Part shown: positions 25,184 through 37,983 of the stretch, in pieces
Position numbering within the stretch: the stretch's first letter is position 1
How the letters are laid out: every line of letters starts with the position of its first letter
Assembly: GCA_002812745.2 (NCBI GenBank)
Contig: NCSJ02000008.1
Location: 186,001-250,000, forward strand
Length of the DNA: 64,000 nucleotides
Source: Scytalidium lignicola
Lineage: Eukaryota; Ascomycota; Leotiomycetes
Direction: 5' to 3'
Made by a program: the position numbers and the translations under genes
The notes under the pieces: model-generated
What the model saw: the letters and a program-made list of their open reading frames with translations, nothing else
Databases searched by the model: none
What the model was told of the DNA's origin: nothing

Positions 25184-28100
25184 CTACTAAGTAGCTTAAA
25201 GCATTATTATAAGCTTTACTAGATCTTACCATTCTAAGGTTACAAAGCCTTCTTGACATATTTCTTTTATACTCTTAAACTCAATGATACTTACTGAACA
25301 TCTTCATTAATTCAAAGAATCTAATCATCTATTTACTATAAAGATATCAAAGCATCACTTAATAAAGATTAATCGGATAAGGACCTTGTTATCATATTAC
25401 TAAGAAACTAAGTCTTCAACGTTAACTTATCTTATTAAGTAAACAACTTCAAAAAAAGCAATTACATATTATGATTTAACATCTTGAAAAAGCTACAAGT
25501 CTTATTACTCTTATAAACTTTACAAACTTAATTCTTAATCTGCTAATACTTATTCTCTTAACTCTAACAAGGTTAGGTAATTCAGACTTAATAACTCGTT
25601 CTTAACTTAACCTAAGAATACCTTCATATTCAACCTTAATAACTCTTGACTTTCTTAGTTTGCCTTTATAACAAAACTGTATACAAATTACATTTAATCT
25701 AATTACAATTAAGTAAGAACAATTATAGCTTAAACTAATCATATTACTTTTCTTATTACTAACAGCTTAAACTTAAGGTGTAAAAGTAAGTAATATAGTA
25801 AATTCAACTTAAAACCTTATAGAAAATACTACAACATAAGAAGAGTAATCACTTGTTATATCTAGCTTAAGAACTAATAAAGAAATCATGTTATCTTCTT
25901 CTTCATCAGACTTAACCTTGCTTTCCTTCTCCTCACCATTAGTAAAAGCTTTAATTCCTCCTTTACTACCTTAGACTTCCTCCTTACCATCAACTAGATC
26001 ATTAAAATCAATTGCCAAGGAGTTTAAACAATATCCTTTACCTTTTCTAGAATATAAGCAATCTTTAGAGTTACTTAAAGAATAACAAAATACTATTACA
26101 ATGTTAGGATTTAACCTTGAAGAATTATAACAAGTAATTAAAATTATTAGAAATATAACCTTAACTGCTTAACAACCAACTTTAAAAATTGTTAATTTAA
26201 GATACTTCTATTTAAACATACTTAAGAACTATGAATAATTAGACATTGATATTGTTGNAAAAAGATAATAGAACATACTATTAGAATATCTTCTCATTTA
26301 CTAATCAGATTAAAGCTTTTATATTTACTAAGGACAAAGTTTAAATCAAAGGAATGTTAAATTTATACTTTTATGAAGACATTAAACAATAGTAAAACTC
26401 CTTAGATAATGTTTGCAAAACTAGTTTAATTAATATAACAAGCTTGATTATATATTATATAACCTTAGAAGCTTGATTTCAACCTTCACTATCAAAAGCA
26501 TTCATTAAATACAAGTTAACTAAATATATTATAAACGATTATTATAACTGTTAATCAACTACTGAATATTTAATAACCTTAAAAACAATAGTCAAAACTT
26601 GTAGATATACTTTAACAACTAATGATAATACAAAGTTTAGACTTGTCATCTAAGCTTAGATAAAACTTAACTTAGCTTTATATACAAATATACTAAAACC
26701 CTTTAAGACTATTACCTTAGAATAATTTATAATTATACTTTAAAGGTAATAGTCTAATTAGTTTAATAAATATTCTCTTAAGTAAACTTTTTTATACTAG
26801 TTAACTTTTTAACAATAATACAATAAGTCATTGAATTTTCAACTATAATCATTTCCTTATTACTTTCAAAATTAAACATTACATTCTACTAATTAATCTT
26901 TTAATTAAACTTCAATGAGAAATCTTACTTATATTCTTAAAGGTTAAGAATTTATATTTAACCAAGGTAAGAATGATAACTTTTCAAATTTTCAGAATAA
27001 ACCTTCAAACTAAACTACTCAACATATTAATCAGTATAATGTTAACTAATCATAACATTAAACTTCTTATTAATTCCATAATCAAAACCTTAATATACCT
27101 TGTTAACTAGCCTTATTATCATAACATTAACTTCAAATCATTATAAGTCCTTCAAATAGACTAAGCATATTATAGTCTAAGCCTTTAAACACTAGTTAAA
27201 GAGTATATATAACAAGATTAGAGAAACTTATAATAAAGTTAATAAGTTATTCTAATAATAATCAAGACTAAGATTTACATAACCTTTATACATATGAATT
27301 AAAAGAAACTATATTATACAAACTAGATAATTATAATCCTTATAAAGAACTTGAAGTTAATGCTAAAGAAGATAATATAAATATTAATCTTTTTATAACA
27401 TTATATATTATATTATCAACCTTAAACTTTATAATAGCTTACTTTATAGTTAAACTTAAGCTAATAATCATTTTATAACAACTTAGTTATAACTATTATT
27501 ACTAATCGTTTACATCTTATAATAAGCNTTTTTAAACATTTTCCTTTATATCTTAAAGTAATTATATTTAAGTTAGAACTTGTTTAATCATTAATAGTTA
27601 ATCTTCTTATTATACTAACAAACTTTAAGGAGAAGAAATCGACTACTTTATTATTATATATTAATATTAGTATAAGGTATTATAACTTTACTTATGTTAA
27701 AGTACAAATATACTTAATTAAAAGTGTAGATTTAACTTTTGTTTGCTTAGATAACAATTGTTCAATTATATTAACAGATTAAGTATTCCTCATTCAACAA
27801 CTTAAGGATAAACTTAATATCTATATTATAATAATACTACTTACAGTCTAAAGTATAATAAGTAATTCTTATAAGTCTTTAAAATATATAATAATTAATA
27901 TATACTTCTTAACTTTAAGCTAAAAACCTTAAAACTAATAAAGGCAATTATACATAAAGAAGTTTACCTTGTAAACAACCTTCAAGTTAACATGCTTATT
28001 AGTATAAATATCATAATATCAAAGCAAATGATCTTAAACCTTAGAAAACATTAACTTTATATAAGCTTTTATAACATCTTAATGAATATAATTATATAAC

Positions 28101-29160
28101 ATTATAAAAGACTTTAAGTTAAACTTATACACATAAGATCAATTACATTAATACTACTAAATGTAATAATAACAACACTTATCTACTAAGTAATTTAAAC
28201 AAATTATAACTATATCTTTAAACTAGATAAAACAGTTCACTTAACCACATATACTTAAGTTTTAAACATAATTACATTAATAGTCTTAGTTTATAATTAC
28301 TTTAGTTAAGCAGTTAAAATATACTAGAATACTAAGTTAAGCTTCTTATAAGAATTAGAATGTAAACATACTTTAGTAATTATTATATTTTAAGAAACCT
28401 TAATTCATTTTATCAAGATAGTTAAACACTTACTTAAATAACAACTAGGATAAGTACACTTTATTATCATAAACTGCTTAACTATTACTTATTTAACAAT
28501 AACAAAACCTAACCAACATCTTATAACAAAAACTATTTTGCTTAACAGAATTATCATTTATAAACAACTAAGAAGTAATATAATTATATAATTAACTAAA
28601 GTTGTTAATTAGTACTACATTATATAACAAGATTTAAGCTTGTTTATAAAGATACTAAAGGAAGAATAACTTTAAATACCTTTATGTTCTGATTAAGAAT
28701 TATATATATTTATCAAAGCTTTTAAAGTTTACTTATTAAGATAAAAAGATTAAGAATTAGTAAACAAAACCTTTGACAAGCTTTATAACTAAGAATATAT
28801 AAAGTAATTTACACAATTTATACTATTCTCCTTCTTAATATTTGTAATATAAAGAAAGCTCCTTTTAAAAAAACAAAAAGGTTATGTTATAATAAACCTT
28901 TACATATTAAACTAGATAGTTTTACTTAACATTTACTTTATATTACTTTAAGTTAATATCATCAACATAGTCTAAGGAGTTAAGTATATTTCAATTATCA
29001 ATTATACAAGTTTTTTTTATTAATAGCTTATTACAGAATATAATTATCCTAAGCTAATTATAATCTTATACTAAAAGTAAGAACATTTTAATATTATAAT
29101 TATAAAATACAAAAACTTATTTAATTATGTTTAATGTCAAATTAATAAAATTCTATAACA

Positions 29161-29460
29161 ATATAACTTTGTTAAAGTATACATCAATAACATAATTATA
29201 TATTTAAACTCCTTAGTTAAACCTATATCTTATCTTAAATAAATCTTTCAATTATTCTTATATATAAGTAAATATATTAAACCCTTCAAAACCTTCTTAG
29301 GATTTCTTATAGTACATTTGTTAAGTCAATATGTAAACTCTTTAAGTCTTAACATTATCATAAACAAATTAAAAGTTATTTCGAAATTATCTTTCTTAAC
29401 TACCCTTAAAACTCTTAAGACATACTTAAGTCTTATAAGATAATTATACTAGTATATACT
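29161..29460 (+). pseudogene. Gypsy reverse transcriptase core, mutated active site
   Basis: The frame FVKVYINNIIIYLNSL starts at 29,171. The two catalytic aspartates of the YxDD box are both Asn codons (AAT, AAC; 29,186-29,191). It continues as the RT palm/thumb (KYIKPFKTFLGF...), with a stop near 29,233. Confidence 0.8.
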
Positions 29461-30459
29461 ATAATACTTAGCTATAATAAAACCATTATAATAAAGGAAA
29501 GTATTATTATTAAAAAATACCTCAACAAGTAAAGTATAAACTAAATACACAAATAAAACAAGTATTCTTACTCTTATTGCTAAAGAAGTTATAACATTCA
29601 AAATACTTTAAAGCCTTTTATTAAAACTTACTTACTTAATATACTTAAACTTAAACTAATAGTTATATATTAACTTGGACATGTTCAAAGAACACAGATT
29701 TAAAGTAATAATATGCTATATAAAGGGTAATGACTACATTAATCCTAAGGATNAAAACTTATCTTAAACAAAATAATATTGAACTTATTCTCTTCTTAAG
29801 CAAAACTTTAATAACCTTAAAAAGAAATTACTAGTTAATNAAAGTTAAAAATAATTAAAATTGTTTAAATACTATAAAAAGTCTGTTATCTAGTAGAATT
29901 ATCTAAGTATCTTTTAATATATATTTATACAAATTATAAAGTTGTTATTAATATTATCAAACAAAGTTCTTTATATACTTTATCAGTGAAAAAGTCTAAT
30001 TTACATTTAATCCATGCTTTAAAGTTTATTTAATACTTCGAAGTTGAACTTATACACAAGTTAAGGAAATTACATATTATACTAGATACCCTTTCATGTT
30101 TAACAATTACAAAACCTGTTAATCAATCTACTAAGTCTATAAAACTAAATTTTACCTACTTTAATATTATAACAGAAATGTTTAAGGATTTCNAAAAAAC
30201 AACTAAAGGACAATTATACTAAAGATTCTACTTATATCAGAATCACAATGTAAATAGAAAAAAATAATACTTTAAAAGACTTAACAAACTTACCCTTCTA
30301 AATACATAAAGGACTTATTTAACATTAAGGAGAAATCGATCATTTATATATCTTAAAACTTATAATAAGTTAAATTCTAAAAATCACTTATAAAGAAGTA
30401 AGCTATCCAAGAGTTATAAGAATTATAGAATAAGCTTTTACATAATATATCAAATACCT

Positions 30460-31640
30460 TGTTAAAGAAGTGTACAAGTATATTTACCATTATAAAAAGT
30501 ATTAAATTTACTAAACTTATTAATACAAACCTTATAGATTGTTATAACTTATTATATTATTATCAATACCCTTTCATACTATTTCTATTGACTTTATCCT
30601 AAGGTTACCAAAATTCAAAGGATTTAATGTTATTATAAGTATTATTAATAAATTCAATAAAAGAATTACCTTTATTCTAGAGAAAAACTCTTAGTCAACA
30701 AAATAATAAGTAAATGTATTTATTAAACACTTATATATAACTAACTAAGGTATACTCAAGGTAATTATATTTAAAATCAAAAATTCCTTTTAGTTCTTTA
30801 GAAATATATCTTTACTTACTTAAGCATTATATTACTTTACTTTATAACATACTACTTACAAACTAACAAAGCTAACAAGAAAACTAACTAACAATACAAA
30901 ATCACCTTATAATTCTATATCTTTATCTTAAAACTTAAATAACTTAATCAATAATTTATATTTTTCCTAAAAATCTAAGTTATACATAATAACATTAAGT
31001 TAACCTTAAAGCAAACCTTGAATAAACTTATATACAAATTCACTTTTAACTTTATCATTAACTTAAGCATAATTAATAAGTTTAACATTAATAAAGAAGT
31101 TATTTGACAATAATTTAACTATGTTAAAGCTGAAAAAGCTTTAGAATTTATAAATATTTTAATAAAATATTATTATAACCAAAAACACCTTCTTATCTTC
31201 TTAAAACCAAGGGACTACATGTTAATTTACTTTTACTAAGCCTATAAGTTATCCAACAAATAATATTTTAAGATTAGTTAACAATATACATAATTATTCA
31301 AAATTATAAAACATATTAACTATCTTGCTTATTAACTTGATATACTTAACCATTAAAAGATATATCTTGTTTTTTCTATAACTTAACTTAAGTTAACTTT
31401 AATACTTAATATTAACTTATTTGAATAATTATACCTTAACTTCTAAAGACTAGTCCTTATAAAGAATAAAGATAATACTAAGGAAAATCCTGAATAAGAA
31501 ATAGTATAAATATTAGACAAATAAGTCATCAAAGTTAGTTAAGAGTATTTTACACAGTACTTAGTTTAATAAAAAGGTTAACCTCTTAAATATAACTAAT
31601 AAAGACCTCTTAAATACTTTAACTGTTAAGAAATCATATA
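30460..31640 (+). pseudogene. Gypsy integrase and chromodomain remnant
   Basis: Order seen: HHCC-type zinc finger remnant (30,460-30,510), DDE core start (IDFILRLPKFKGFNVII, about 30,587), a VFIKHLY segment near 30,715, a HTTYKLTKLTRKL segment (HPQTDGQTER equivalent, about 30,850-30,890), a KNTFLSS/YTFTK-like segment near 31,185-31,240, and the chromodomain (31,498-31,630). Interrupted by more than ten stops. Confidence 0.8.
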
Positions 31641-32454
31641 AAATTACAAAAACAGTTTAACATTAATAATGTTCATGTTTACTCTTGATTAATATATTTT
31701 ATAATCATAAACCTTCTTATTATAACCAACTTCAACTTCATTATTATAATTAACCTCATTATCTTATCTATTATCAATTACTTCTTAACATAATAATATA
31801 CCTTAAATAGTTATAAAGAAATTTATAAACTAAACTATTATTATATGTAATATAAATGCCTTTTATCCTCTTATACTAATAATAACAAGATATAATAATA
31901 CTTTTAATAAGCTTAAGTTTGTCATAATTATAAGAGTATATTATAAGATTTTACTTTTTACTAAGTTTTATAACATTATAACATTTGATAACTTTACAAA
32001 GTATATCAAGTTATTGAAAACTTCTTTTAATAAGAATTTTAACATGTTTACTTATTAAAGTATAAGATATAAATCTTTTGTTAAAGACTTAACAATCTTA
32101 AAAATTATTAAAGAAGTTAAATTCAAAGAAGTTCTTTAAGGATACTTTGGTTTTCTACACTTATCATTTGATATACTTGTACTTAAATAACTCTTTTATG
32201 TTATTATGACTTTTAAAAGTTTCTAAATACACTACTAAGTTAAGTACTTAGATTTTGTCCTCTAGAATACATTGAAAACTTATCTTACTATTATTAACAA
32301 CAATATTATATTTAAGGAACTTATAATAAAACAATTAAAGCATACCTTACTTATAATGTTCATAAATACATTTCTTATATACTACCTTAATTACTTCTAA
32401 TTTGTACAAGACTTCTAACTTGTTGTTTAACCTTACTCATTCTGCTAGATCAAT

Positions 32455-33080
32455 CAATACTCAACTTTATCAAACAATCAAAACTAGACTAGCCGATTGG
32501 TCTAGACCAGACTAGACTATGGGTTTTGTAAGGACCATTTCGAGATTGTGGTCTGTATGGTCCAGACTGTACAGACCACAGTCTGAAGCCAAAATTTTGA
32601 GACCAGACTGTACAGTCTACAGTCTGAAGCTAAAATTTTAAGACCAGACCATGAGACTACAGTTTGGTCTGACAACAAATGTAAGGACTAAATATTAGTA
32701 TCAGACTGTACAGTCTGGTCTCCATGGTCTAGTCTAGCCAGACTGTACAGTCTGATGCTAATATTCCTTAATCAAGTAAAGCTTATTTTTAATTTAAGTT
32801 ATATTACCATTATAGTCTAGCATTATAATCTCATAGTCCAGACTATACAGTCTACAATCTGAGATTAAAATTTTAAGACTAGACTATAAGATTACAGTCT
32901 GGTCTAACAACAAAAGTGGAGATTGTTTTATGGTTTAGTCTTAAAACCTTAAGACTGAACTATATAGTTTATAGTCTTGTTCAGACAAGACTATAAGCTA
33001 TGGTCTTGCTTAAATTTTTGCAGACAAGACTATGTAACTTATAGTCTCATCTGGACAAGACTATAGTCTAATGCAATAGT
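32455..33080. repeat. Palindromic, GC-richer repeat island inside the gypsy 3' region
   Basis: About 0.6 kb far less AT-rich than its surroundings, built of permuted units around AGACTGTACAGTCT. This perfect 14-bp palindrome occurs at 32605-32618, 32703-32716 and 32740-32753, with a one-base variant (ACTATACAGT) at 32840-32853 and a partial one near 32,565. CTGAAGC-AAAATTTT-AGACCAGAC motifs recur between them. The many CA/TG dinucleotides show it has largely escaped RIP. It looks like a satellite or foldback/MITE insertion; the family is not recognised. Confidence 0.6.
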
Positions 33081-33657
33081 CCGGCTAGTCTAATCAAAAC
33101 ATAATTCTTAACCACTTTAAGTAACAACACTATATATCTTATGAAAGCAACTTAATTACTTTAAATGTCATCATCTTATAACTCTTTAAACTAAAGTACA
33201 AAGCTTAAGCAGAACTATCTAAAGCTCTCTTTAAGAAAACCAAAATCCTTATTTCAGTTACTTTAAACAACTCTTCTAAATATAAGCCAAAGCCAATTAC
33301 AACTATCTTATACACTGTCTTAAAAAAAACTCGTCAAAACTTAATATAAAGGCAAAGGCAAAGGTTAAACCCAAGGAGAAGACTGATGAAGAGGAAACTA
33401 AAGAAGTATATACTAGTTAATTAATATACTAACTATATGAAATTATAAAGGCAATAATCAATAATATAATTAAAAGAAGATGATAGTAAACAATCATAGA
33501 AAAACAAGGTTACAAGTCAAGTAAATGAGGAAGGCAAGGAAGAATAAGAACTATAGAATTATAAGCTTTATAATAGTATATCATAAACAATTATTATATT
33601 AAGGCTTTTACTTAAGGCTTTTATCAAGGGTGTTAAAATCTTAAAAGTAACAGTATA

Positions 33658-33830
33658 TGTTATACTACTGTTATAAGGTTACTTTAACCTTAAGCATTCT
33701 ACTAAGCTTAGTTATTAACTTAGTCATTATTCTTACTTATCAGGCTTTCTATGATTATATCAGGTTATAACATATTCTCTTTAATAGATTATCGCTTTTA
33801 CTACTTATAAAATATTCTTATTGTATAACA
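33658..33830 (+). repeat. Gypsy 3' LTR (173 bp)
   Basis: Starts TGTTATACTA and ends TATAACA (canonical TG...CA). It is followed immediately by the second AATAT target duplication (33831-33835). It is the better preserved of the two LTRs. Confidence 0.85.
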
Positions 33831-34140
33831 AATATTTTATATATATACAAAAGCTTTTATATTCATTATTATCTTTATAATATACTATTATTTTTTACTG
33901 TTTTTACAACTTTCTAATTATTATCACNTTTTTAATTATTACTAATGTTAATATAATCATATATAAGTTAAAATCATATATAGATTAAATGTACATGTAA
34001 ATAAAGATTAAGTTAGTTTAATTATAATAAGGAAAAACAATACTGTATAATAATACTCTTTATATAACTATTATAGTACAAACTTACTTATAACTAACAA
34101 CAATCAACTATTATATTAATACATATTACCTTCATAAATT

Positions 34141-34174
34141 GAAGATATACATTTACTATAAAGGTAAACTAACA
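34141..34174 (+). repeat. 34-bp direct repeat, copy B (putative copia 3' LTR end)
   Basis: Partner of 18,893-18,926. It lies about 300 bp beyond the gypsy 3' target duplication, as expected if the gypsy element entered the copia 3' region. It ends CTAACA. Confidence 0.55.
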
Positions 34175-34249
34175 GTTTTTATTTAATTAGTAAAAAGGAT
34201 TTAACATAAGTATATACTTTTGTATAAGCTCTTTTAAATATATTTTAAG

Positions 34250-37200
34250 TATATAATAAGACATTATTACTTTGTTGTTATCTTATTCTACTCTTAAATC
34301 CTTAGTTATACTGTTAATTTGTACTCTTATAACCTTCTTATAGTTAACATTTAATTAATAATCTGTTTATATCCTTAATAACTTCTTAATATCTTTCTTA
34401 AGTCTTTTATTGTATAAGCTTTTGTTTTAAGGCTTTTTCTTGTTTGTTTTAAGTTTAGACAGTCAATAATTAAATAATAAATTGTTTCTTTTACAAGTTT
34501 ATAATTATATAATAATATATTTATTTAAGTATATAATGTTTAAACAAATATACTTATAGTTTAATTTTACTAGTATAAATTTATATAATTAACAAGTTAA
34601 CTACTTTGTTTAGCTTATTATATAAGAGTAATGCTTTTTTATTAAAAGTAAGAAAGTTTATAACTTTTGTATAATTGTATAATTTAACCAACTTAACAAC
34701 TTTAAAGCTTTAAGTTTATCTTATCTTTTAATCTCTTATTATAATTATGTTGATTATTTTTAATGTTACTTAATAGCCCTTCTATCATTATAATTATACT
34801 ACCTTATATTTATTACTTTCTTTAAGTAATTACTTTTTTGTTTACTACTTATATCTTCTTCTTTTCTTTAAGAATCTTGTTACTTTATTACTTATTCAGT
34901 GAATTACCTACTTTAAGCTTATATAATTAAGATAATCCTCAAATGTTGTTACTCTTTCATTTAAGTATAAGTCTAACAATAAGCAAAATGTCTTTATCTT
35001 TAAGCTTTAAATTAAAGTGTCTTTATAAGCTTTTACTATTATATAAAGACATTATAATTATGTTATAAGTAAGTAATGGCTAATTCCTCTTAGATTATTA
35101 TTAGATTTTGTAAGTTGATAGTATATAACAATGTTGTATATAATTATACTTTGTATAATTGTTATATAGATTTGTTTTACTTTTATGAAGTTGTATCCTT
35201 ATGTTTTCACTGTTAGTCTTATTAATATAAATGTTTGTATAATTAGCTTTTTCTTAATTACTTTTATATAAGCTTTAAAGTTAAGTTATTAGTCAAGTTA
35301 GATCCTTAAAAAACAAGTTGATTCTTTAAGCTTTAATTCTTCATTGTCAAGGTATATTAACTCTTTCCTTGTTATATAAGTATATATAAAGTATATTAAC
35401 TTGCTTTTGCTTACTTCAAATTATATATCTTTATATATTATTTATCTTTTATATATTTTCTAGCTTGCTTTTAGTATCCTGTAATAACTCTTTATAATGT
35501 GTGTATAACTAAGAAGGTTTGTATTATCTATGAAGTTAATTACAGTTAAACCTTTTATTTTTCTTAATTTATCATATAAAGTAAAGATATATAATATAAA
35601 CAATATTAGTAAGAGTAAAGAACCTTATAAGACTTCTACCTTTATTAAGATTAGTTAAGTTGTTTTACTGTTAAAGGATAAACAAGTAATCTTATTTGTT
35701 AAGTAATTGTTAATCTAACTTATTAACCATTGTAAGAAGTCTTTTTCTTAGAGTATATGTTATAACTACTTATAATTTATTATGTTAAATGCCTTTTTGA
35801 GATCAAGTTGTAATAATAATGTAATAACACCTTAACTTTATGTTATATAGACAATGTTTGTTATTGTCCTTATTGCTAATTTTATAAATTTGCTATGTCT
35901 ATTTCTTATCTGTTCTTTTAGGAGTAGTCCTTACTTCTTTGCTGTTTTTATAATACAAGTAGCTATTATAACTTTAAATACTTTTACTATACAATTAAGT
36001 AGTATAATTAGTTATTATCCTCTAGCTTGTTATAGTTGTTCTATTGTCTTGTTTAGTTTCTACAGTATTATTATATTCATTATACAGTAATTGTAAGGAA
36101 AGTGTTCTAGTCTAAAGCTTGTTTTGACTAAGACTGTTAGAATTTATTATAATAGTTGACTACAAGCTTGTAAAAACTTATTAATTAATCAGTCTAGCTT
36201 TAATACCTTTTATACTTTAGCCTTGTAAAATGCTTATATAACAGTTACTTCATTGTAATCTCTGTTTATCTTAATTACTCTTGCTTGATTTATATCTTGT
36301 AATTTGATATAATCTGCTTATACTTTTAGGAAAAACTTAGTTGTAAGTATTATTACTTTCTTATTATATGTATATACTAGTAATCTTTTTAGGTTATTAC
36401 TGTGTAGCTTTAGGATCTTTAACAGGTTAACAAGTATATAACTATATGTTTATACTTATTATTTGAGTGTTCACAACTTGTAAGTATCCTTTGTTATTAT
36501 TATTATTACTTATTACTAGCNTTTTTGTTTAAGCTTAAGCAATTCTTTCCTTTTATTCCTTAAGAGTTTGATTTAAGTTTTGGTGATTTTACAAAGACTT
36601 ATTTATGTGTTATTAGTATTCTACTTTCTGAACAACTTTAATTACTTTCTTAATTGTGTAATTTTACTATAATGTTAAGTAGTTAACTGATAATTTCCTT
36701 CTGAGTACTGTTTTATTTGTAATATTAATCAATTGTTTTATTAGTATAATAACTGCTTCATCTAGTTACTCCTTAGTAAATATATAACTTAAGAGAAGTA
36801 ATAAGCTAATTGTTATTACTTTAACTTTTTCGTAGTCTATTAGTCTTTAACTATAGCCTAGTTCTCTATTGTACATTTACTATTTACTTGCTTTAAATTT
36901 GATTTTGATAAGTTATAAGGCATGGTTTGAGTTAGTCTAATCTTCAGCTCTTATATATTAAATTCAGAGGTTTGTTGTATATTAAGTATAGTTAATGGTT
37001 AAGTCTTTACTATTATCTTGTCTTTATATAAGTTCTTCTTAAGATGTAACAAGCTTAAGTCTTTATTGTTATACTAATGTTAACAATTCATTGACTTTGT
37101 TACTTATTCTTTCTTCTTTATCCTATATTAGGTAATGTTGATTAAAATTACTTGTTAATACTATATGACTTTCTGGTTTTACTGTAGTAAGATTATAAAT

Positions 37201-37850
37201 AAATGTATGTTAATTTAAGGTTGTATATCTAGTTAAGTATATTAAGTAAACTGTTATGTTTTCAATTATAAATACTACTTTTGCTTAGTCCTCTTCTACT
37301 TTATATAACTATATAGTTAATTCATAATGTTTGTGTATATATATAATTATTCTCTTGTTATCTTATATTCTTTGGTAATTCTTATTATTTAAACAGTATA
37401 TATCTTTGGTTTGTTTGTTTACTTATAGTTCTTAGATTATTAATATATTGTACTTATTATTATTCTTTAATGCTTTTATCATACATTTGTGNTCTTCTAT
37501 TTTGGTTTTAATATAAGATTATAATTATAAATGTATTATGATTATGTTTATTGTTATATTACTTTGTTAACTAGTTTATTATTATTAGTTTACTAAATCT
37601 TCATTGTTTTGACTAATTATAAAGCTTGATAATAAGCTAAGTAATAACCAATTAAACATAAAGCTATTATGTTAACTTGAAAATTTGTCTAAGGTATTTC
37701 TATTTATTCTTCTTATAATACTTAGACTTGTAAATCTACCTTATAAGTTTGCTTAAGTTCTGAATTTCTTCNTTTTTAAATGTTATCTGTTATCCTTCTT
37801 CTTTGTTACNTTTTTATTAGCTTGGTTATGTTAAGCTAAACTATAATGTA
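34250..37850 (-). mobile_element. LINE (Tad1-like) non-LTR retrotransposon, RIP-inactivated
   Basis: Minus-strand reading, 5' at high coordinates. Upstream RT motifs are LNCIVKVFKVIIATCI and KEQIRNRHSKFIKLAI (36.0-35.86 kb). RT domain A is LLQLDLKKAFNIINYK at 35,769-35,816. It is followed by W-LIS-INNYLTNKITCL (35.68-35.73 kb) and V-GSLL-LILFILYI (35.59-35.64 kb, the PQGSPLSP equivalent). The catalytic FxDD box reads FIDN at 35,523-35,534. The thumb then reads SKLIYF...FLRI-LD (35.28-35.41 kb). Stops occur throughout and the second catalytic Asp is now Asn. The ends, endonuclease and RNase H were not resolved; the limits are approximate. Confidence 0.7.
35478..36060 (-). pseudogene. LINE reverse transcriptase core remnant
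   Basis: The best-preserved part of the LINE: conserved blocks from LNC-VKV through FIDN keep spacing like other fungal Tad1-group reverse transcriptases, interrupted by about six stops. Confidence 0.7.
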
Positions 37851-37983
37851 GATTATGTTATTTGGTCTAGCTAGTTTTATTACTTTGNTTTTTATATGCC
37901 TTTTTTTGCTTAATCCTAGTACTCTTTTTATTATTAGACAACTTTGATCAAACATTGTATATTCCTTGTTATAATTATAATAC

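Larger units (their letters stand above)
25011..33830 (+). mobile_element. Chromodomain Ty3/gypsy retrotransposon, RIP-inactivated, complete with LTRs
   Basis: An 8.8-kb element between 173-bp LTRs and a 5-bp target duplication, AATAT, at 25006-25010 and 33831-33835. Read through stops on the plus strand, order is gag (from about 25,890), reverse transcriptase, RNase H, integrase and chromodomain, the Ty3/gypsy order. The RT box reads YINNI at 29,180-29,194 where the family has YIDDI. The integrase zinc-finger cysteines read as Tyr (IYHYKKY, about 30,480-30,505). The integrase core begins SIDFILRLPKFKGFN at 30,584. The GPY/F-like end and the ...YLTIKRYI motif are near 31,330-31,380. A C-terminal chromodomain (VIKV, EYFTQYLV, KYN) spans about 31,498-31,630. 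Many stops and Asp-to-Asn and Cys-to-Tyr changes fit G-to-A mutation, so the element is dead. A GC-richer palindromic insert lies between the chromodomain and the 3' LTR. Confidence 0.88.
18860..34174 (+). mobile_element. Ty1/copia-like retrotransposon, RIP-inactivated and interrupted
   Basis: The plus-strand frame from about 22,780 to 24,905, read through stops, carries the order typical of fungal copia polyproteins. First comes an integrase C-terminal segment (22,800-22,980; NNLILTLFVFEAFSYML). Next is the reverse transcriptase (EINKLFKKGIFEVV near 23,430), with its YVDD-type box at 23,950-23,964 now reading INNT. The RNase H end follows (NSADSITKSKACKVLK at about 24,790-24,840). Gag and protease are presumed at 19-22.7 kb but are unreadable. 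A 34-bp sequence ending CTAACA (18,893-18,926) recurs at 34,141-34,174, differing by G/A changes and one N. I take these as the right ends of its two LTRs. The gypsy element at 25,011-33,830 sits inside its 3' end. Outer ends are approximate. Not functional. Confidence 0.7.

Noticed and set aside
35854..36090. 78-codon hydrophobic frame
   Set aside because: It is antisense to the LINE reverse transcriptase, whose motifs read on the minus strand; hydrophobicity is an artefact of composition.
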